A DNA stretch of 13,408 nt, from NCBI GenBank assembly GCA_943368345.1, contig CALRKY020000043.1, positions 1-13,408 of the forward strand. Direction: 5' to 3'. The translations under genes were made by a program, and so were the position numbers. Positions 6,138 through 12,675 of the stretch are shown here, piece after piece (positions within the stretch are counted from its first letter, which is position 1; every line of letters starts with the position of its first letter). Origin of the DNA: JADCGM01 sp943368345 (GTDB lineage Bacteria > Pseudomonadota > Alphaproteobacteria > Sphingomonadales > Sphingomonadaceae). The notes below the pieces were generated by a model. It was not told where the DNA came from. It saw only the letters and a program-made list of their open reading frames with translations, and did not search any database.

Positions 6138-6174
6138 AAGATATATCTGAATCCCTAGCAGTCAAGATATATCT
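6138..6174 (-). promoter_or_regulatory. padR promoter with twin AGATATATCT operators
   Basis: Two identical 10-bp perfect palindromes, AGATATATCT at 6139-6148 and 6165-6174, are spaced 26 bp start to start. Reading the minus strand, a -35 TTGACT (plus 6160-6165; 5 of 6) and a -10 TATCTT (plus 6138-6143; 4 of 6) are 16 bp apart. The upstream palindrome abuts the -35 and the downstream one covers the -10. This is what is expected for an autorepressed PadR gene, with protein on the palindromes blocking RNA polymerase. The regulator-site pairing is inferred. Confidence 0.65.
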
Positions 6175-6191
6175 AAAACGCTCAATAACGC

Positions 6192-7334
6192 TCAGAGAAG
6201 CAACTTCGGCAGGATCGCGTTCAGCAGCGGCAGCCCGGCACTGGTGACGCGCAGCCGTTCGGGCGAAGACTCGACAAAGCCGAGCGCGGACAGTTCCGCG
6301 AGTGCCGTCGGGTCAATCATCGACGCCAATGTGACCCCGGTCCGGCGTTCAAATATTTGCCAGTCGATCCCTACCGACAGGCGCAAACCCATCAACAGCG
6401 CCTCCCGGCCCCGCGTCTCTGCGTCCAGCACTGTTTCGCTGTCGATGCCATGACCGGTGGACTGGACTGCGCCGATCCAGCCTTCGGGTTTTGGGGTCCG
6501 GGTGGTTGCAAATCCACCGCGCCGCCCATGTGCGCCCGGGCCGACGCCGACATAGTCGCCGTAGGTCCAATAGCTGAGATTGTGGGCGGATTCCTCGCCC
6601 GGACGAGCGTGATTGGAGATTTCATAGGCCGGAAGTCCGGCCGCCACTGTCATCCCCTGGGTCATATCCCAAAGGTCGGCGGCCAGGTCTTCCCCGGGAA
6701 GATGCAAGTCCCCGGCGGCATGACGTGCGGCAAACCGGGTCCTGGGTTCAATTGTCAGTTGATAGAGCGACAGATGGTCGGTGCCAAAACTCAGGGCCTG
6801 CGCCAATTCGGCTTCCCAGCTGGCCAGCGTCTGGCCTTCCCGGGCATAGATCAAATCAAAGCTGACCCGGCCAAAATTGCGCTGCGCAACATCAAGCGCC
6901 GCCAGTCCCACCGCCAGATCATGGGGCCGCCCCAACTGCCGCAACGCGACATCATCAAGCGCCTGAAGGCCAAGGGACACCCGGTTGACCCCGGCAGTGG
7001 CAAAGCCGGCAAACCGCGCCGCCTCCACACTCGATGGATTGGCCTCCAGCGTGATCTCCAGACCGGTTGCCACCGGCCAAAGCCGCGCCACCGCATCGAT
7101 AACCGCGCCCGTCGTCGCCGGGTCCATCAGTGACGGCGTGCCGCCACCGAAGAAAATGCTGGTGACAACATGCTCCGTCGTCAGCCGCGCCTCATGCGTC
7201 AGATCGGTGAGCAGGGCATCGCGCCATCCCGCCTCGTCGATTTTCGCGCGAACATGGCTGTTGAAGTCGCAATAGGGGCATTTGGTGACGCAGAATGGCC
7301 AGTGGACATAGACGGCGAGCGGGCTGCGTTCCAC
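6192..7334 (-). CDS. hemW: Radical SAM heme chaperone HemW
   Basis: About 380 residues. The radical SAM cluster motif is CVTKCPYC (C15, C19, C22 from the GTG start), followed by GGGTPS at 63-68, LEANPSS, and the HemW-typical YQLTIEPRTRF. The residue after the third cysteine region is phenylalanine (CDF), not the extra cysteine of coproporphyrinogen III dehydrogenase HemN. The protein is therefore the heme-binding chaperone HemW rather than a porphyrin enzyme. The chosen start is GTG at 7334, one base after the rdgB stop, giving MERSPLAVYVHWPFC as in relatives. A TTG at 7364 would add 10 residues inside rdgB. Neither start has a clear ribosome binding site, so coupling to rdgB is likely. It is the last gene of rph-rdgB-hemW. 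Confidence 0.93.
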   Translation of the reverse strand: MERSPLAVYVHWPFCVTKCPYCDFNSHVRAKIDEAGWRDALLTDLTHEARLTTEHVVTSIFFGGGTPSLMDPATTGAVIDAVARLWPVATGLEITLEANPSSVEAARFAGFATAGVNRVSLGLQALDDVALRQLGRPHDLAVGLAALDVAQRNFGRVSFDLIYAREGQTLASWEAELAQALSFGTDHLSLYQLTIEPRTRFAARHAAGDLHLPGEDLAADLWDMTQGMTVAAGLPAYEISNHARPGEESAHNLSYWTYGDYVGVGPGAHGRRGGFATTRTPKPEGWIGAVQSTGHGIDSETVLDAETRGREALLMGLRLSVGIDWQIFERRTGVTLASMIDPTALAELSALGFVESSPERLRVTSAGLPLLNAILPKLLL

Positions 7335-7335
7335 G

Positions 7336-7938
7336 TCAGAAACTGGCAGCCACCAATTTGGCAAATGCCGCTGCCCGGTGGCTGATGCTGTGCTTCAACG
7401 CCGGGTCCATTTCGCCAAAGGTCTGATCATAGCCGGCTGGCTGAAACACCGGGTCATAGCCGAACCCCCGGTCACCGCGCGGCGGCCAGACCAGCACACC
7501 GTCAACCCGACCCTCGAAAACCGCGCACGCCCCGTCCGGCCAGGATAGTGCCAGTGTGCAGACGAAAGCCGCATCGCGGACCGCATCGGCAGGCAAGGCG
7601 GCCTCCACCTTGTGCATCGCCATCATCCAGTCCCGGCTGCCGTCGGGCCGTTCCGCCCAGTTGGCGGTGTACACACCGGGCTGGCCACCAAGTGCCGCCA
7701 CTTCAAGCCCGCTGTCGTCGCTGAGCGCGACAATGCCGGACGCCTCCGACGCGGCCCGGGCCTTCAACAGGGCATTTCCGGCAAAACTATCCTCGGTCTC
7801 CTCAGGCTCCGGCAAACCGAGGTCGCCCGCCGCGACCGGTTCAAGCCCGAACGGCCCTAGCAGCGCCGCAATCTCGCGCACTTTTCCGGCATTGTGGGTG
7901 GCGAGCACCAACCGACCGGGAACCAGCTTGCGGCTCAC
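7336..7938 (-). CDS. rdgB: XTP/dITP diphosphatase (RdgB/HAM1)
   Basis: A 200-residue nucleotide-pool cleaning enzyme that hydrolyses non-canonical purine triphosphates (dITP, XTP) to monophosphate and pyrophosphate, preventing their incorporation into DNA and RNA. Motifs are LATHNAGK at 12-19, FAGNALLKA near 52-60, LSDDSGLEV at 72-80, GVYTANWAE, GFGYDPVF and SHRAAAF near the C-terminus. The start is GTG at 7938, whose GTGA overlaps the rph stop by 4 nt. An upstream ATG at 7980 would add 14 unlikely residues lying inside rph. The length matches the family (about 200). It is central in the rph-rdgB-hemW run. Confidence 0.95.
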   Translation of the reverse strand: MSRKLVPGRLVLATHNAGKVREIAALLGPFGLEPVAAGDLGLPEPEETEDSFAGNALLKARAASEASGIVALSDDSGLEVAALGGQPGVYTANWAERPDGSRDWMMAMHKVEAALPADAVRDAAFVCTLALSWPDGACAVFEGRVDGVLVWPPRGDRGFGYDPVFQPAGYDQTFGEMDPALKHSISHRAAAFAKLVAASF

Positions 7939-8651
7939 CGCCCGACAGCCGCCGCCTGTGCCGCAAAAATGCTGTCGCAACCAATGCGGGCGAGGCGGAG
8001 CATGCGCAGCAGGCCTTCCTCGTCATAGGCGGCACCTTCGGCCGTCGCCTGAACCTCGACGATGCCGCCGCCTTCGATCAGCACGAAATTCGCGTCGGTT
8101 TCCGCCGCCGAATCCTCGGGATAATCGAGGTCAAGAACCGCCGTCCCTTCGTAAAATCCGCACGAAACTGCCGCGACCCGCCCCTTGATCGGGTCAATCT
8201 TCAGGTCGTTTTTCAGCATGATCGCATCGACGGCCATCCTGAGCGCCACCCACGCGCCCGAAATTGCCGCCGTCCGGGTGCCGCCATCGGCCTGGATGAC
8301 GTCGCAGTCGAGGGTGATCTGGCGCTCCCCCAGCAGTTTCAGGTCGGTGATGGCGCGCAGAGAACGCCCGATCAGTCGCTGTATCTCCTGGGTCCGGCCC
8401 GACTGCTTGCCCTTCGCCGCTTCCCGCTGCCCCCGTGTGTGGGTGGCACGGGGCAGCATGCCATATTCCGCCGTCACCCAACCCTGCCCCTTGCCGCGCA
8501 GCCATGGCGGCAGGCGCTCCTCAACGCTCGCCGTCACCAGCACATGGGTGTCACCAAATTTCACCAGGCATGACCCTTCGGCGTGCCGGGAAAAGCCTGC
8601 AATCATTTCGATGGGGCGCATCTGGTCGGGGGTGCGGCCGCTGGGGCGCAT
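7935..8651 (-). CDS. rph: Ribonuclease PH
   Basis: A 238-residue phosphorolytic 3'-to-5' exoribonuclease that trims tRNA precursors. It begins MRPSGR, as RNase PH proteins do, and carries the phosphate-binding R86 (SGRTQEIQRLIGRSLR) and GGTR with R126 (DCDVIQADGGTRTA) at the family-typical positions. The second half holds the usual GGIVEVQATAEG. AGGAG lies 8 nt before this ATG, which rules out the in-frame ATG 54 nt upstream. It is divergent from hrcA with 86 bp between the starts and leads rph-rdgB-hemW. The rph/hrcA divergent pair is a common alphaproteobacterial arrangement. Confidence 0.96.
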   Translation of the reverse strand: MRPSGRTPDQMRPIEMIAGFSRHAEGSCLVKFGDTHVLVTASVEERLPPWLRGKGQGWVTAEYGMLPRATHTRGQREAAKGKQSGRTQEIQRLIGRSLRAITDLKLLGERQITLDCDVIQADGGTRTAAISGAWVALRMAVDAIMLKNDLKIDPIKGRVAAVSCGFYEGTAVLDLDYPEDSAAETDANFVLIEGGGIVEVQATAEGAAYDEEGLLRMLRLARIGCDSIFAAQAAAVGR

Positions 8652-8697
8652 GGCGGGGTCTCCTGAAAATGGGTTGCGGCCTGTTAGGTCGCACCCG

Positions 8698-8726
8698 TTG
8701 AGCACGCAAGCCCGAGCGCCTACATT
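8698..8726 (+). promoter_or_regulatory. Putative hrcA-grpE promoter
   Basis: TTGAGC (8698-8703) and TACATT (8721-8726), 17 bp apart, are each 4 of 6 to the housekeeping consensus. The same bases, GTTG then CCTACAT 18 bp later, also resemble the alphaproteobacterial heat-shock (RpoH) pattern CTTG...CYTATNT, which would suit grpE. The predicted start is near 8733, only about 5 nt before the hrcA ATG, so the message would be essentially leaderless. This agrees with the absence of a Shine-Dalgarno. No CIRCE element (TTAGCACTC-N9-GAGTGCTAA) is seen. Confidence 0.45.
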
Positions 8727-8737
8727 GGCTCCAGATC

Positions 8738-9784
8738 ATGGCCGCCCCTACCATCACCGAGCTGAACGACCGCGCCCGCGATATTTTCCGGACGATTGTC
8801 GAATCTTATCTGGCGAGCGGATCGCCGATGGGGTCGCGCACTCTGTCAAAGCTTGGCGCCCTGGGTCTGTCACCCGCCTCCATCCGCAATGTCATGCAGG
8901 ATCTGGAGGAACTCGGCCTTCTCGCCAGCCCGCATGTCTCAGCCGGTCGTATTCCAACCGATATCGGCCTGCGGCTGTTCGTCGATGGCATGATGCAAAC
9001 CTCCGCCCCCTCAATTGAGGATCGCGCCACGATTGAGGGGCAGATGCGGCGGGACGGCGATTCGATTGAGGAGATCATGTCCCGCACCACGGCCGCACTG
9101 TCCGGCCTCAGCGCCTGTGCGGCGGTCGTCATGGCCCCGAAACGCGAACTGGTGCTCCGGCAATTGTCGTTCGTGCCGATGGGGCCGAACCGGGCGCTGG
9201 CGGTACTGGTCGGCGACGACGGCACGGTTGAAAACCGCGCCATCGACCTGCCGCCGGGATTGCCCGCAACCGTGCTGATCCAGGCGACCAACTATATCAA
9301 CGCCCGGCTGACGGGACTGACACTGGCGCAAGCCGGCTTCCGGCTGGCCGAGGAATTGGCTGCCGACCGTGCCGCACTCGACCAGGCGGCGCAGGGCATC
9401 GTCGCCCGGGGTTTGGCGATCTGGTCGTCCGACGGGCTGTCCCGACCGGTACTGATCGTCCGGGGCAGTTCGCATCTGCTCGACGATCACGCCGCCGCTG
9501 ACATCGAACGAGTCCGGCTGCTGCTGGCCGATCTCGACGGCAAAGAGGATCTGGCCCGGGTGCTCGATCTGGCCCGGGACGGCACGGGTTTGAAAATTTT
9601 CATCGGGTCAGAGAACAAGCTATTCTCTTTGTCGGGCTCCAGCGTTATCGCCGCCCCTTACCGCGCAGCGGGTGACCGGATTGTCGGCGTCGTCGGCGTC
9701 ATCGGCCCGACCCGGTTGAACTATGCGCGGGTCGTTCCCATGGTGGACTATACAGCACAGGCATTGAGCAGGTTGATTGCATGA
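8738..9784 (+). CDS. hrcA: Heat-inducible transcription repressor HrcA
   Basis: A 348-residue repressor that binds CIRCE operators before groESL or dnaK-type genes. The N-terminal winged helix is clear: LNDRARDIFRTIVESYLASGSPMGSRTLSK (9-38), SPASIRNVMQDLEELGLL (45-62) and HVSAGRIPTDIGLRLFVD (66-83). The GAF-like and dimerisation part follows, including IGSENKLFSLSGSSVIAAPYR and the C-terminal GVIGPTRLNYARVVPMVDYTA. Length is normal for the family. The ATG has no Shine-Dalgarno and sits about 5 nt from a predicted transcription start. It overlaps grpE by 4 nt (ATGA). The targets of this repressor lie outside the window. Confidence 0.96.
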   Translation: MAAPTITELNDRARDIFRTIVESYLASGSPMGSRTLSKLGALGLSPASIRNVMQDLEELGLLASPHVSAGRIPTDIGLRLFVDGMMQTSAPSIEDRATIEGQMRRDGDSIEEIMSRTTAALSGLSACAAVVMAPKRELVLRQLSFVPMGPNRALAVLVGDDGTVENRAIDLPPGLPATVLIQATNYINARLTGLTLAQAGFRLAEELAADRAALDQAAQGIVARGLAIWSSDGLSRPVLIVRGSSHLLDDHAAADIERVRLLLADLDGKEDLARVLDLARDGTGLKIFIGSENKLFSLSGSSVIAAPYRAAGDRIVGVVGVIGPTRLNYARVVPMVDYTAQALSRLIA

Positions 9785-10323
9785 ACGATGAAATTGAAAC
9801 GCCGCCCGAGGACGAAACCGAGGCGGTGGAACTGGACTTGGAAGCGCTGCTCGCATCTCGCGACGCAGAACTTGCCGAGTTGAAAGACCGGATGTTGCGG
9901 GCTGCTGCGGAGGCGGAGAACAGCCGTCGCCGTCTGGAACGGGACAAGGCGGATGCGGTGGCCTACGCGACCACCGGCTTTGCCCGCGACCTGCTCGGTG
10001 TCGCTGACAATTTGCGGCGGGCGGTTGAGTCGATCCCGGCAGCGGCGCGCGAGGATGATGCGGTCAAAGGCATCGTGACCGGCGTCGAGATGACCGAGAA
10101 GGAATTGCAGACCGTCCTTGGGCGGCACGGCGTGTCGCGCATCGAGTCTATCGGCCAGAAGCTCGACCCGAACCGGCATCAGGCGATGCTGGAGGTCGAG
10201 CATGACGATGAACCCGGCACCATCATCCTGGAGCTGCAGGCCGGCTATGTGATCAAGGATCGGCTGTTGCGTCCGGCACTTGTCAGCGTTGCAAAGGCGC
10301 GGAGCACCGAAACGGCGGCCTGA
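9781..10323 (+). CDS. grpE: Nucleotide exchange factor GrpE
   Basis: A 180-residue co-chaperone that drives ADP release from DnaK. An acidic N-terminus (2-20) leads into a long coiled coil (about 24-65, with heptad leucines), a four-helix-bundle region (about 66-120) and the C-terminal beta domain with the family signature GQKLDPNRHQAMLEVE (125-140) and AGYVIKDRLLRPALVSVAK (154-172). The start ATG overlaps the hrcA stop as ATGA, so translation is coupled. dnaK and dnaJ are not adjacent, which is usual in many alphaproteobacteria. Confidence 0.96.
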   Translation: MNDEIETPPEDETEAVELDLEALLASRDAELAELKDRMLRAAAEAENSRRRLERDKADAVAYATTGFARDLLGVADNLRRAVESIPAAAREDDAVKGIVTGVEMTEKELQTVLGRHGVSRIESIGQKLDPNRHQAMLEVEHDDEPGTIILELQAGYVIKDRLLRPALVSVAKARSTETAA

Positions 10324-10342
10324 ATCCCTGCAAGGAGTCAAA

Positions 10343-10645
10343 ATGATCATCGTAATCGGCCGCGCCGAAGCTGATCCGGCGCGGATCCCAGCCCTTCAAC
10401 CGGCACTCGACGCGATGATGCGGGCGACCTGGGACGAATCCGGCTGTCTCAGCTATTCGATGGCTGTCGAGAATGCTGTGGAAGGCATCGTCACAATCGT
10501 CGAACGGTGGGCCGATATCGACGCCCTGCACGCCCATTTCGCCACCCCGCACATGCAAACTTTCAATGCCACGATCAAAGGTGCGGCAAGGTCGATCGAT
10601 GTCAAAATATACGACGCCTCCAAAGAACGGTCACTGCCGGTCTGA
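10343..10645 (+). CDS. ABM-domain protein, putative quinol monooxygenase
   Basis: A 100-residue antibiotic-biosynthesis-monooxygenase (ABM) fold protein, a dimeric alpha/beta ferredoxin-like barrel related to YgiN. Family features are the N-terminal strand MIIVIGRAEA, ESGCLSYSMAVE (32-43), the strand IVTIVERWAD (49-58) and the helix LHAHFATPHMQTF (62-74). Relatives oxidise quinols or small aromatic compounds without a cofactor; the substrate here is unknown. The ATG is chosen because AAGGAG lies 5 nt upstream. A longer frame from 10280 runs back into grpE and is unlikely. It follows grpE by 19 bp and may be read through from hrcA-grpE. No terminator is seen after it. Confidence 0.88.
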   Translation: MIIVIGRAEADPARIPALQPALDAMMRATWDESGCLSYSMAVENAVEGIVTIVERWADIDALHAHFATPHMQTFNATIKGAARSIDVKIYDASKERSLPV

Positions 10646-10876
10646 TCCCAGATGTTTGGTCCCGTTCACAGAGTGCGCCGAACCTCGGATGATCGGCGAT
10701 CTGCGGGAGCTGAGTTTCAATGTTGCTGACGCACCGGTCGCTGCATTTTGCGGGATCCGGCAGCCATCTGTCGCGTGTAATGTCTTTGCATTTCTGACCA
10801 ACGATCCCAACGTTTCGGTTGCGCCGATCCACCCCATAGCCATGTCAGTAATCCCGCACCCGGAGGATTCTTAGCG
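10646..10876. other. Gene-free stretch of less G+C-rich DNA
   Basis: This 231-bp stretch lies between the ABM gene and the repeat element and holds no gene I can support. It is visibly poorer in G+C than its neighbours. A 61-codon plus-strand frame from the ATG at 10689 and two 70-76-codon minus-strand frames cross it, but none has a ribosome binding site, a recognisable motif or codon use like the flanking genes. No terminator or tRNA fold is apparent. Confidence 0.5.
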
Positions 10877-10911
10877 CTAGAGCGTCTTTCCACCAATCCG
10901 GGTCACCGTGA
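10877..10911 (+). repeat. Left terminal inverted repeat of copy 1
   Basis: It starts CTAGAGCGTCTTTC and continues through ACCAATCCGG and TCACCGTGA. It differs from the reverse complement of the right end only at its 15th (C versus G) and 26th (G versus A) bases. The copy at 13260 carries G at the 15th base, so there the left end is closer to the right-end sequence of copy 1. Confidence 0.9.
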
Positions 10912-11115
10912 CGGAGCCAAATTCGGTTCAGTGCAAGGCGTGAGGCGGGAGCGATGCATTGGCATCGTGACCAACGAGCAACGCCGCAATGGGCTGGATT
11001 TGGCCCGCCGCGCTTGCGGTTGCGTCAGGACGCCCGCTGGACAGCGTTGCGTCGCTTGCACGGGCCACCAGCCCCTGCCGCACGCCGCGCCTCGCCAGCA
11101 GACCTCCTGACGCAA

Positions 11116-11150
11116 TCACGGTGATCCGGATTGGTCGAAAGACGCTCTAG
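11116..11150 (-). repeat. Right terminal inverted repeat of copy 1
   Basis: It reads TCACGGTGATCCGG...GAAAGACGCTCTAG on the plus strand, the inverted partner of 10877-10911. An inner repeat arm, TCCTGACGCAA (11105-11115), abuts it directly, so the right end carries two nested inverted-repeat arms. The radA promoter region begins about 100 bp beyond this end. Confidence 0.9.
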
Positions 11151-11257
11151 CCGGGGAAAATACGGCGGCGAATATGGCAACACCGTTCCGTGCGAGCTCA
11201 TGGCGTAGACGGCTGGTGCCCGAAAAGCCGCTTCCAGCCTGATGCAGTCTTTGTTAT

Positions 11258-11272
11258 GTTCACTTTTCGTTC
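11258..11272 (+). promoter_or_regulatory. LexA SOS box before radA
   Basis: GTTCACTTTTCGTTC fits the alphaproteobacterial LexA operator GTTC-N7-GTTC exactly. It ends 21 bp before the radA ATG and overlaps a TATGTT (11255-11260) that can serve as a -10 box, so LexA binding would block transcription. The -35 is weak. GAAGGA (11273-11278), the only strong ribosome binding match, lies 15 nt before the ATG, farther than usual. Control of radA by LexA after DNA damage is inferred from the site. Confidence 0.75.
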
Positions 11273-11293
11273 GAAGGACCGAGTAGAGCATCG

Positions 11294-12667
11294 ATGGCAA
11301 GACCCTCAACCCGCTATGTTTGTCAGTCCTGCGGGGCGGTGCATTCTAAGTGGGCGGGGCAGTGCGCGGAGTGTTCGGAATGGAACAGTCTGCAGCAGGA
11401 GGCCAAGGCGACGGAGACCGCCTTTTCGGCCAAGCATAGCCTCAACAGCGGCGGGCGGGTCATCGATCTGTCGCGGCTTGACGCAGAGGTGGCGCTGCCG
11501 CCCCGGCTGGTGACAGGCATCGCCGAATTGGACCGAGCGCTGGGTGGCGGACTGGTGCCGGCGTCCGCCGTGCTGATCGGCGGCGATCCCGGCATCGGCA
11601 AATCGACACTGCTGCTCCAGGCCGCAGGACGGATGGCGGCGGCAGGCCTATCGGTCGCCTATGTCACGGGCGAGGAATCAACCGATCAGGTTCGCCTCAG
11701 GGCCCGCCGTCTCGGCCTTGCCAAATCGCCGGTGGCGCTCGCCAGTGCGACCTCGGTTCGGGATATCCTGACCACCCTCGGGCAGCAGCCAGCGCCGGCG
11801 TTGCTGGTCATCGACTCGATCCAGACCATGCATTCGGACACGCTGGAGGGAGCCCCCGGCACCGTTGGGCAGGTCCGCGCCGCTGCACAGGAACTCATCC
11901 GCTATGCCAAGGCCTCGGGCTGTGCCGTGGTGCTCGTCGGCCATGTCACCAAGGACGGGCAGATTGCCGGTCCCCGCGTGCTCGAACATATGGTCGATAC
12001 CGTGCTCTATTTCGAAGGGGAGCGTAGCCACCAGTACCGCATCCTGCGGGCCGTCAAGAACCGTTTTGGCGGCACCGATGAAATCGGCGTGTTTGCCATG
12101 GGTGCGGATGGGCTGGAGGAGGTCAGCAATCCGTCATCGCTATTCCTGACCACGCGGGACCGTCCGGTCAGCGGATCGGTGGTGTTTCCAGCCCTTGAGG
12201 GCACCCGGCCCGTCATGGTCGAAATTCAGGCGCTGGTCGTCCGCATCGCAAGTGGTGCCACGCCGCGCCGCGCCGTCGTCGGCTGGGATTCGGCCCGGCT
12301 GGCGATGGTCCTGGCGGTACTGGAGGCGCGGTGCGGGTGCAGTTTTTCAACCTGCGAAGTCTATCTGAATGTCGCGGGCGGCCTCCGGATCAACGACCCT
12401 GCCGCCGATCTAGCAGTTGCCGCCGCCCTGATTTCAGCGCTGACCGACCAGCCATTTCCCAATGACAGCGTCGCGATGGGGGAGATTGCCCTGTCCGGCG
12501 AAGTCAGGCCCGCCAGCCACGCCACATTGCGGTTGAAGGAAGCGGCCAAACTCGGTTTTCATGCAGCATTGGTCCCGGTCGGGGGAACACCCGCACCCAA
12601 AAGCATTAAGGTCGCCGCGTTCCGGACGCTCGGACAGCTTGTCGATCACCTGACAGGTCGGGCATAA
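11294..12667 (+). CDS. radA: DNA repair protein RadA
   Basis: A 457-residue recombination ATPase (RadA/Sms) that helps branch migration and D-loop extension together with RecA. The N-terminal zinc finger has C10, C13, C24 and C27. A RecA-like ATPase core follows with Walker A GDPGIGKST (97-105), Walker B LLVID (D174) and the RadA-specific KNRFG (255-259). The C-terminal third is the Lon-protease-like domain (SGEVRPASHATLRLKEAAKLGF), not expected to be proteolytic in RadA. Length is standard (about 455). The gene is preceded by a perfect SOS box and, about 140 bp upstream, by the end of the MITE-like element. cvpA follows after 8 bp, probably in one transcript. Confidence 0.97.
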   Translation: MARPSTRYVCQSCGAVHSKWAGQCAECSEWNSLQQEAKATETAFSAKHSLNSGGRVIDLSRLDAEVALPPRLVTGIAELDRALGGGLVPASAVLIGGDPGIGKSTLLLQAAGRMAAAGLSVAYVTGEESTDQVRLRARRLGLAKSPVALASATSVRDILTTLGQQPAPALLVIDSIQTMHSDTLEGAPGTVGQVRAAAQELIRYAKASGCAVVLVGHVTKDGQIAGPRVLEHMVDTVLYFEGERSHQYRILRAVKNRFGGTDEIGVFAMGADGLEEVSNPSSLFLTTRDRPVSGSVVFPALEGTRPVMVEIQALVVRIASGATPRRAVVGWDSARLAMVLAVLEARCGCSFSTCEVYLNVAGGLRINDPAADLAVAAALISALTDQPFPNDSVAMGEIALSGEVRPASHATLRLKEAAKLGFHAALVPVGGTPAPKSIKVAAFRTLGQLVDHLTGRA

Positions 12668-12675
12668 AGACGGCT

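Larger units (their letters stand above)
10877..11150. mobile_element. MITE-like element, complete copy 1
   Basis: A 274-bp non-coding element bounded by 35-bp terminal inverted repeats that match at 33 of 35 positions and have CTAG at both ends. It has no transposase or other plausible gene. Internal dyads suggest a strongly folded molecule: GCAAG (10933-10937) with CTTGC (11013-11017); GGCGGG (10944-10949) with CCCGCC (11004-11009); the hairpin GATGC-attg-GCATC (10953-10966); and TTGCGTCAGGA (11020-11030) with TCCTGACGCAA (11105-11115). A second copy begins at 13260 in the same orientation. Size, terminal repeats, lack of coding and repetition fit a MITE moved in trans. The CTAG ends hint at a TA or CTAG target, as in some IS630 or IS5-type elements. 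The family is not identified. Confidence 0.85.

Noticed and set aside
6192..7364. Oxygen-independent coproporphyrinogen III oxidase (HemN)
   Set aside because: The CxxxCxxC motif is followed by DF rather than the extra cysteine of HemN, and the rest matches HemW.
8652..8737. CIRCE operator before hrcA
   Set aside because: TTAG and GAGCAC fragments are present but the TTAGCACTC-N9-GAGTGCTAA pattern is not met.
10689..10874. 61-codon plus-strand ORF between the ABM gene and the element
   Set aside because: No ribosome binding site, no recognisable domain and poor codon bias; kept only as part of the gene-free stretch.
11265..11280. GTTCGAA as the T-loop of a tRNA
   Set aside because: No acceptor or anticodon stems can be formed around it; it is the end of the LexA box.
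10903..11309. Minus-strand frames of 63-94 codons in and beside the repeat element
   Set aside because: They arise from the G+C-rich inverted repeats, have no motifs, and resemble no transposase.
11190..11513. 107-codon plus-strand frame overlapping the start of radA
   Set aside because: It runs out of frame through the zinc-finger coding part of radA and lacks family features.
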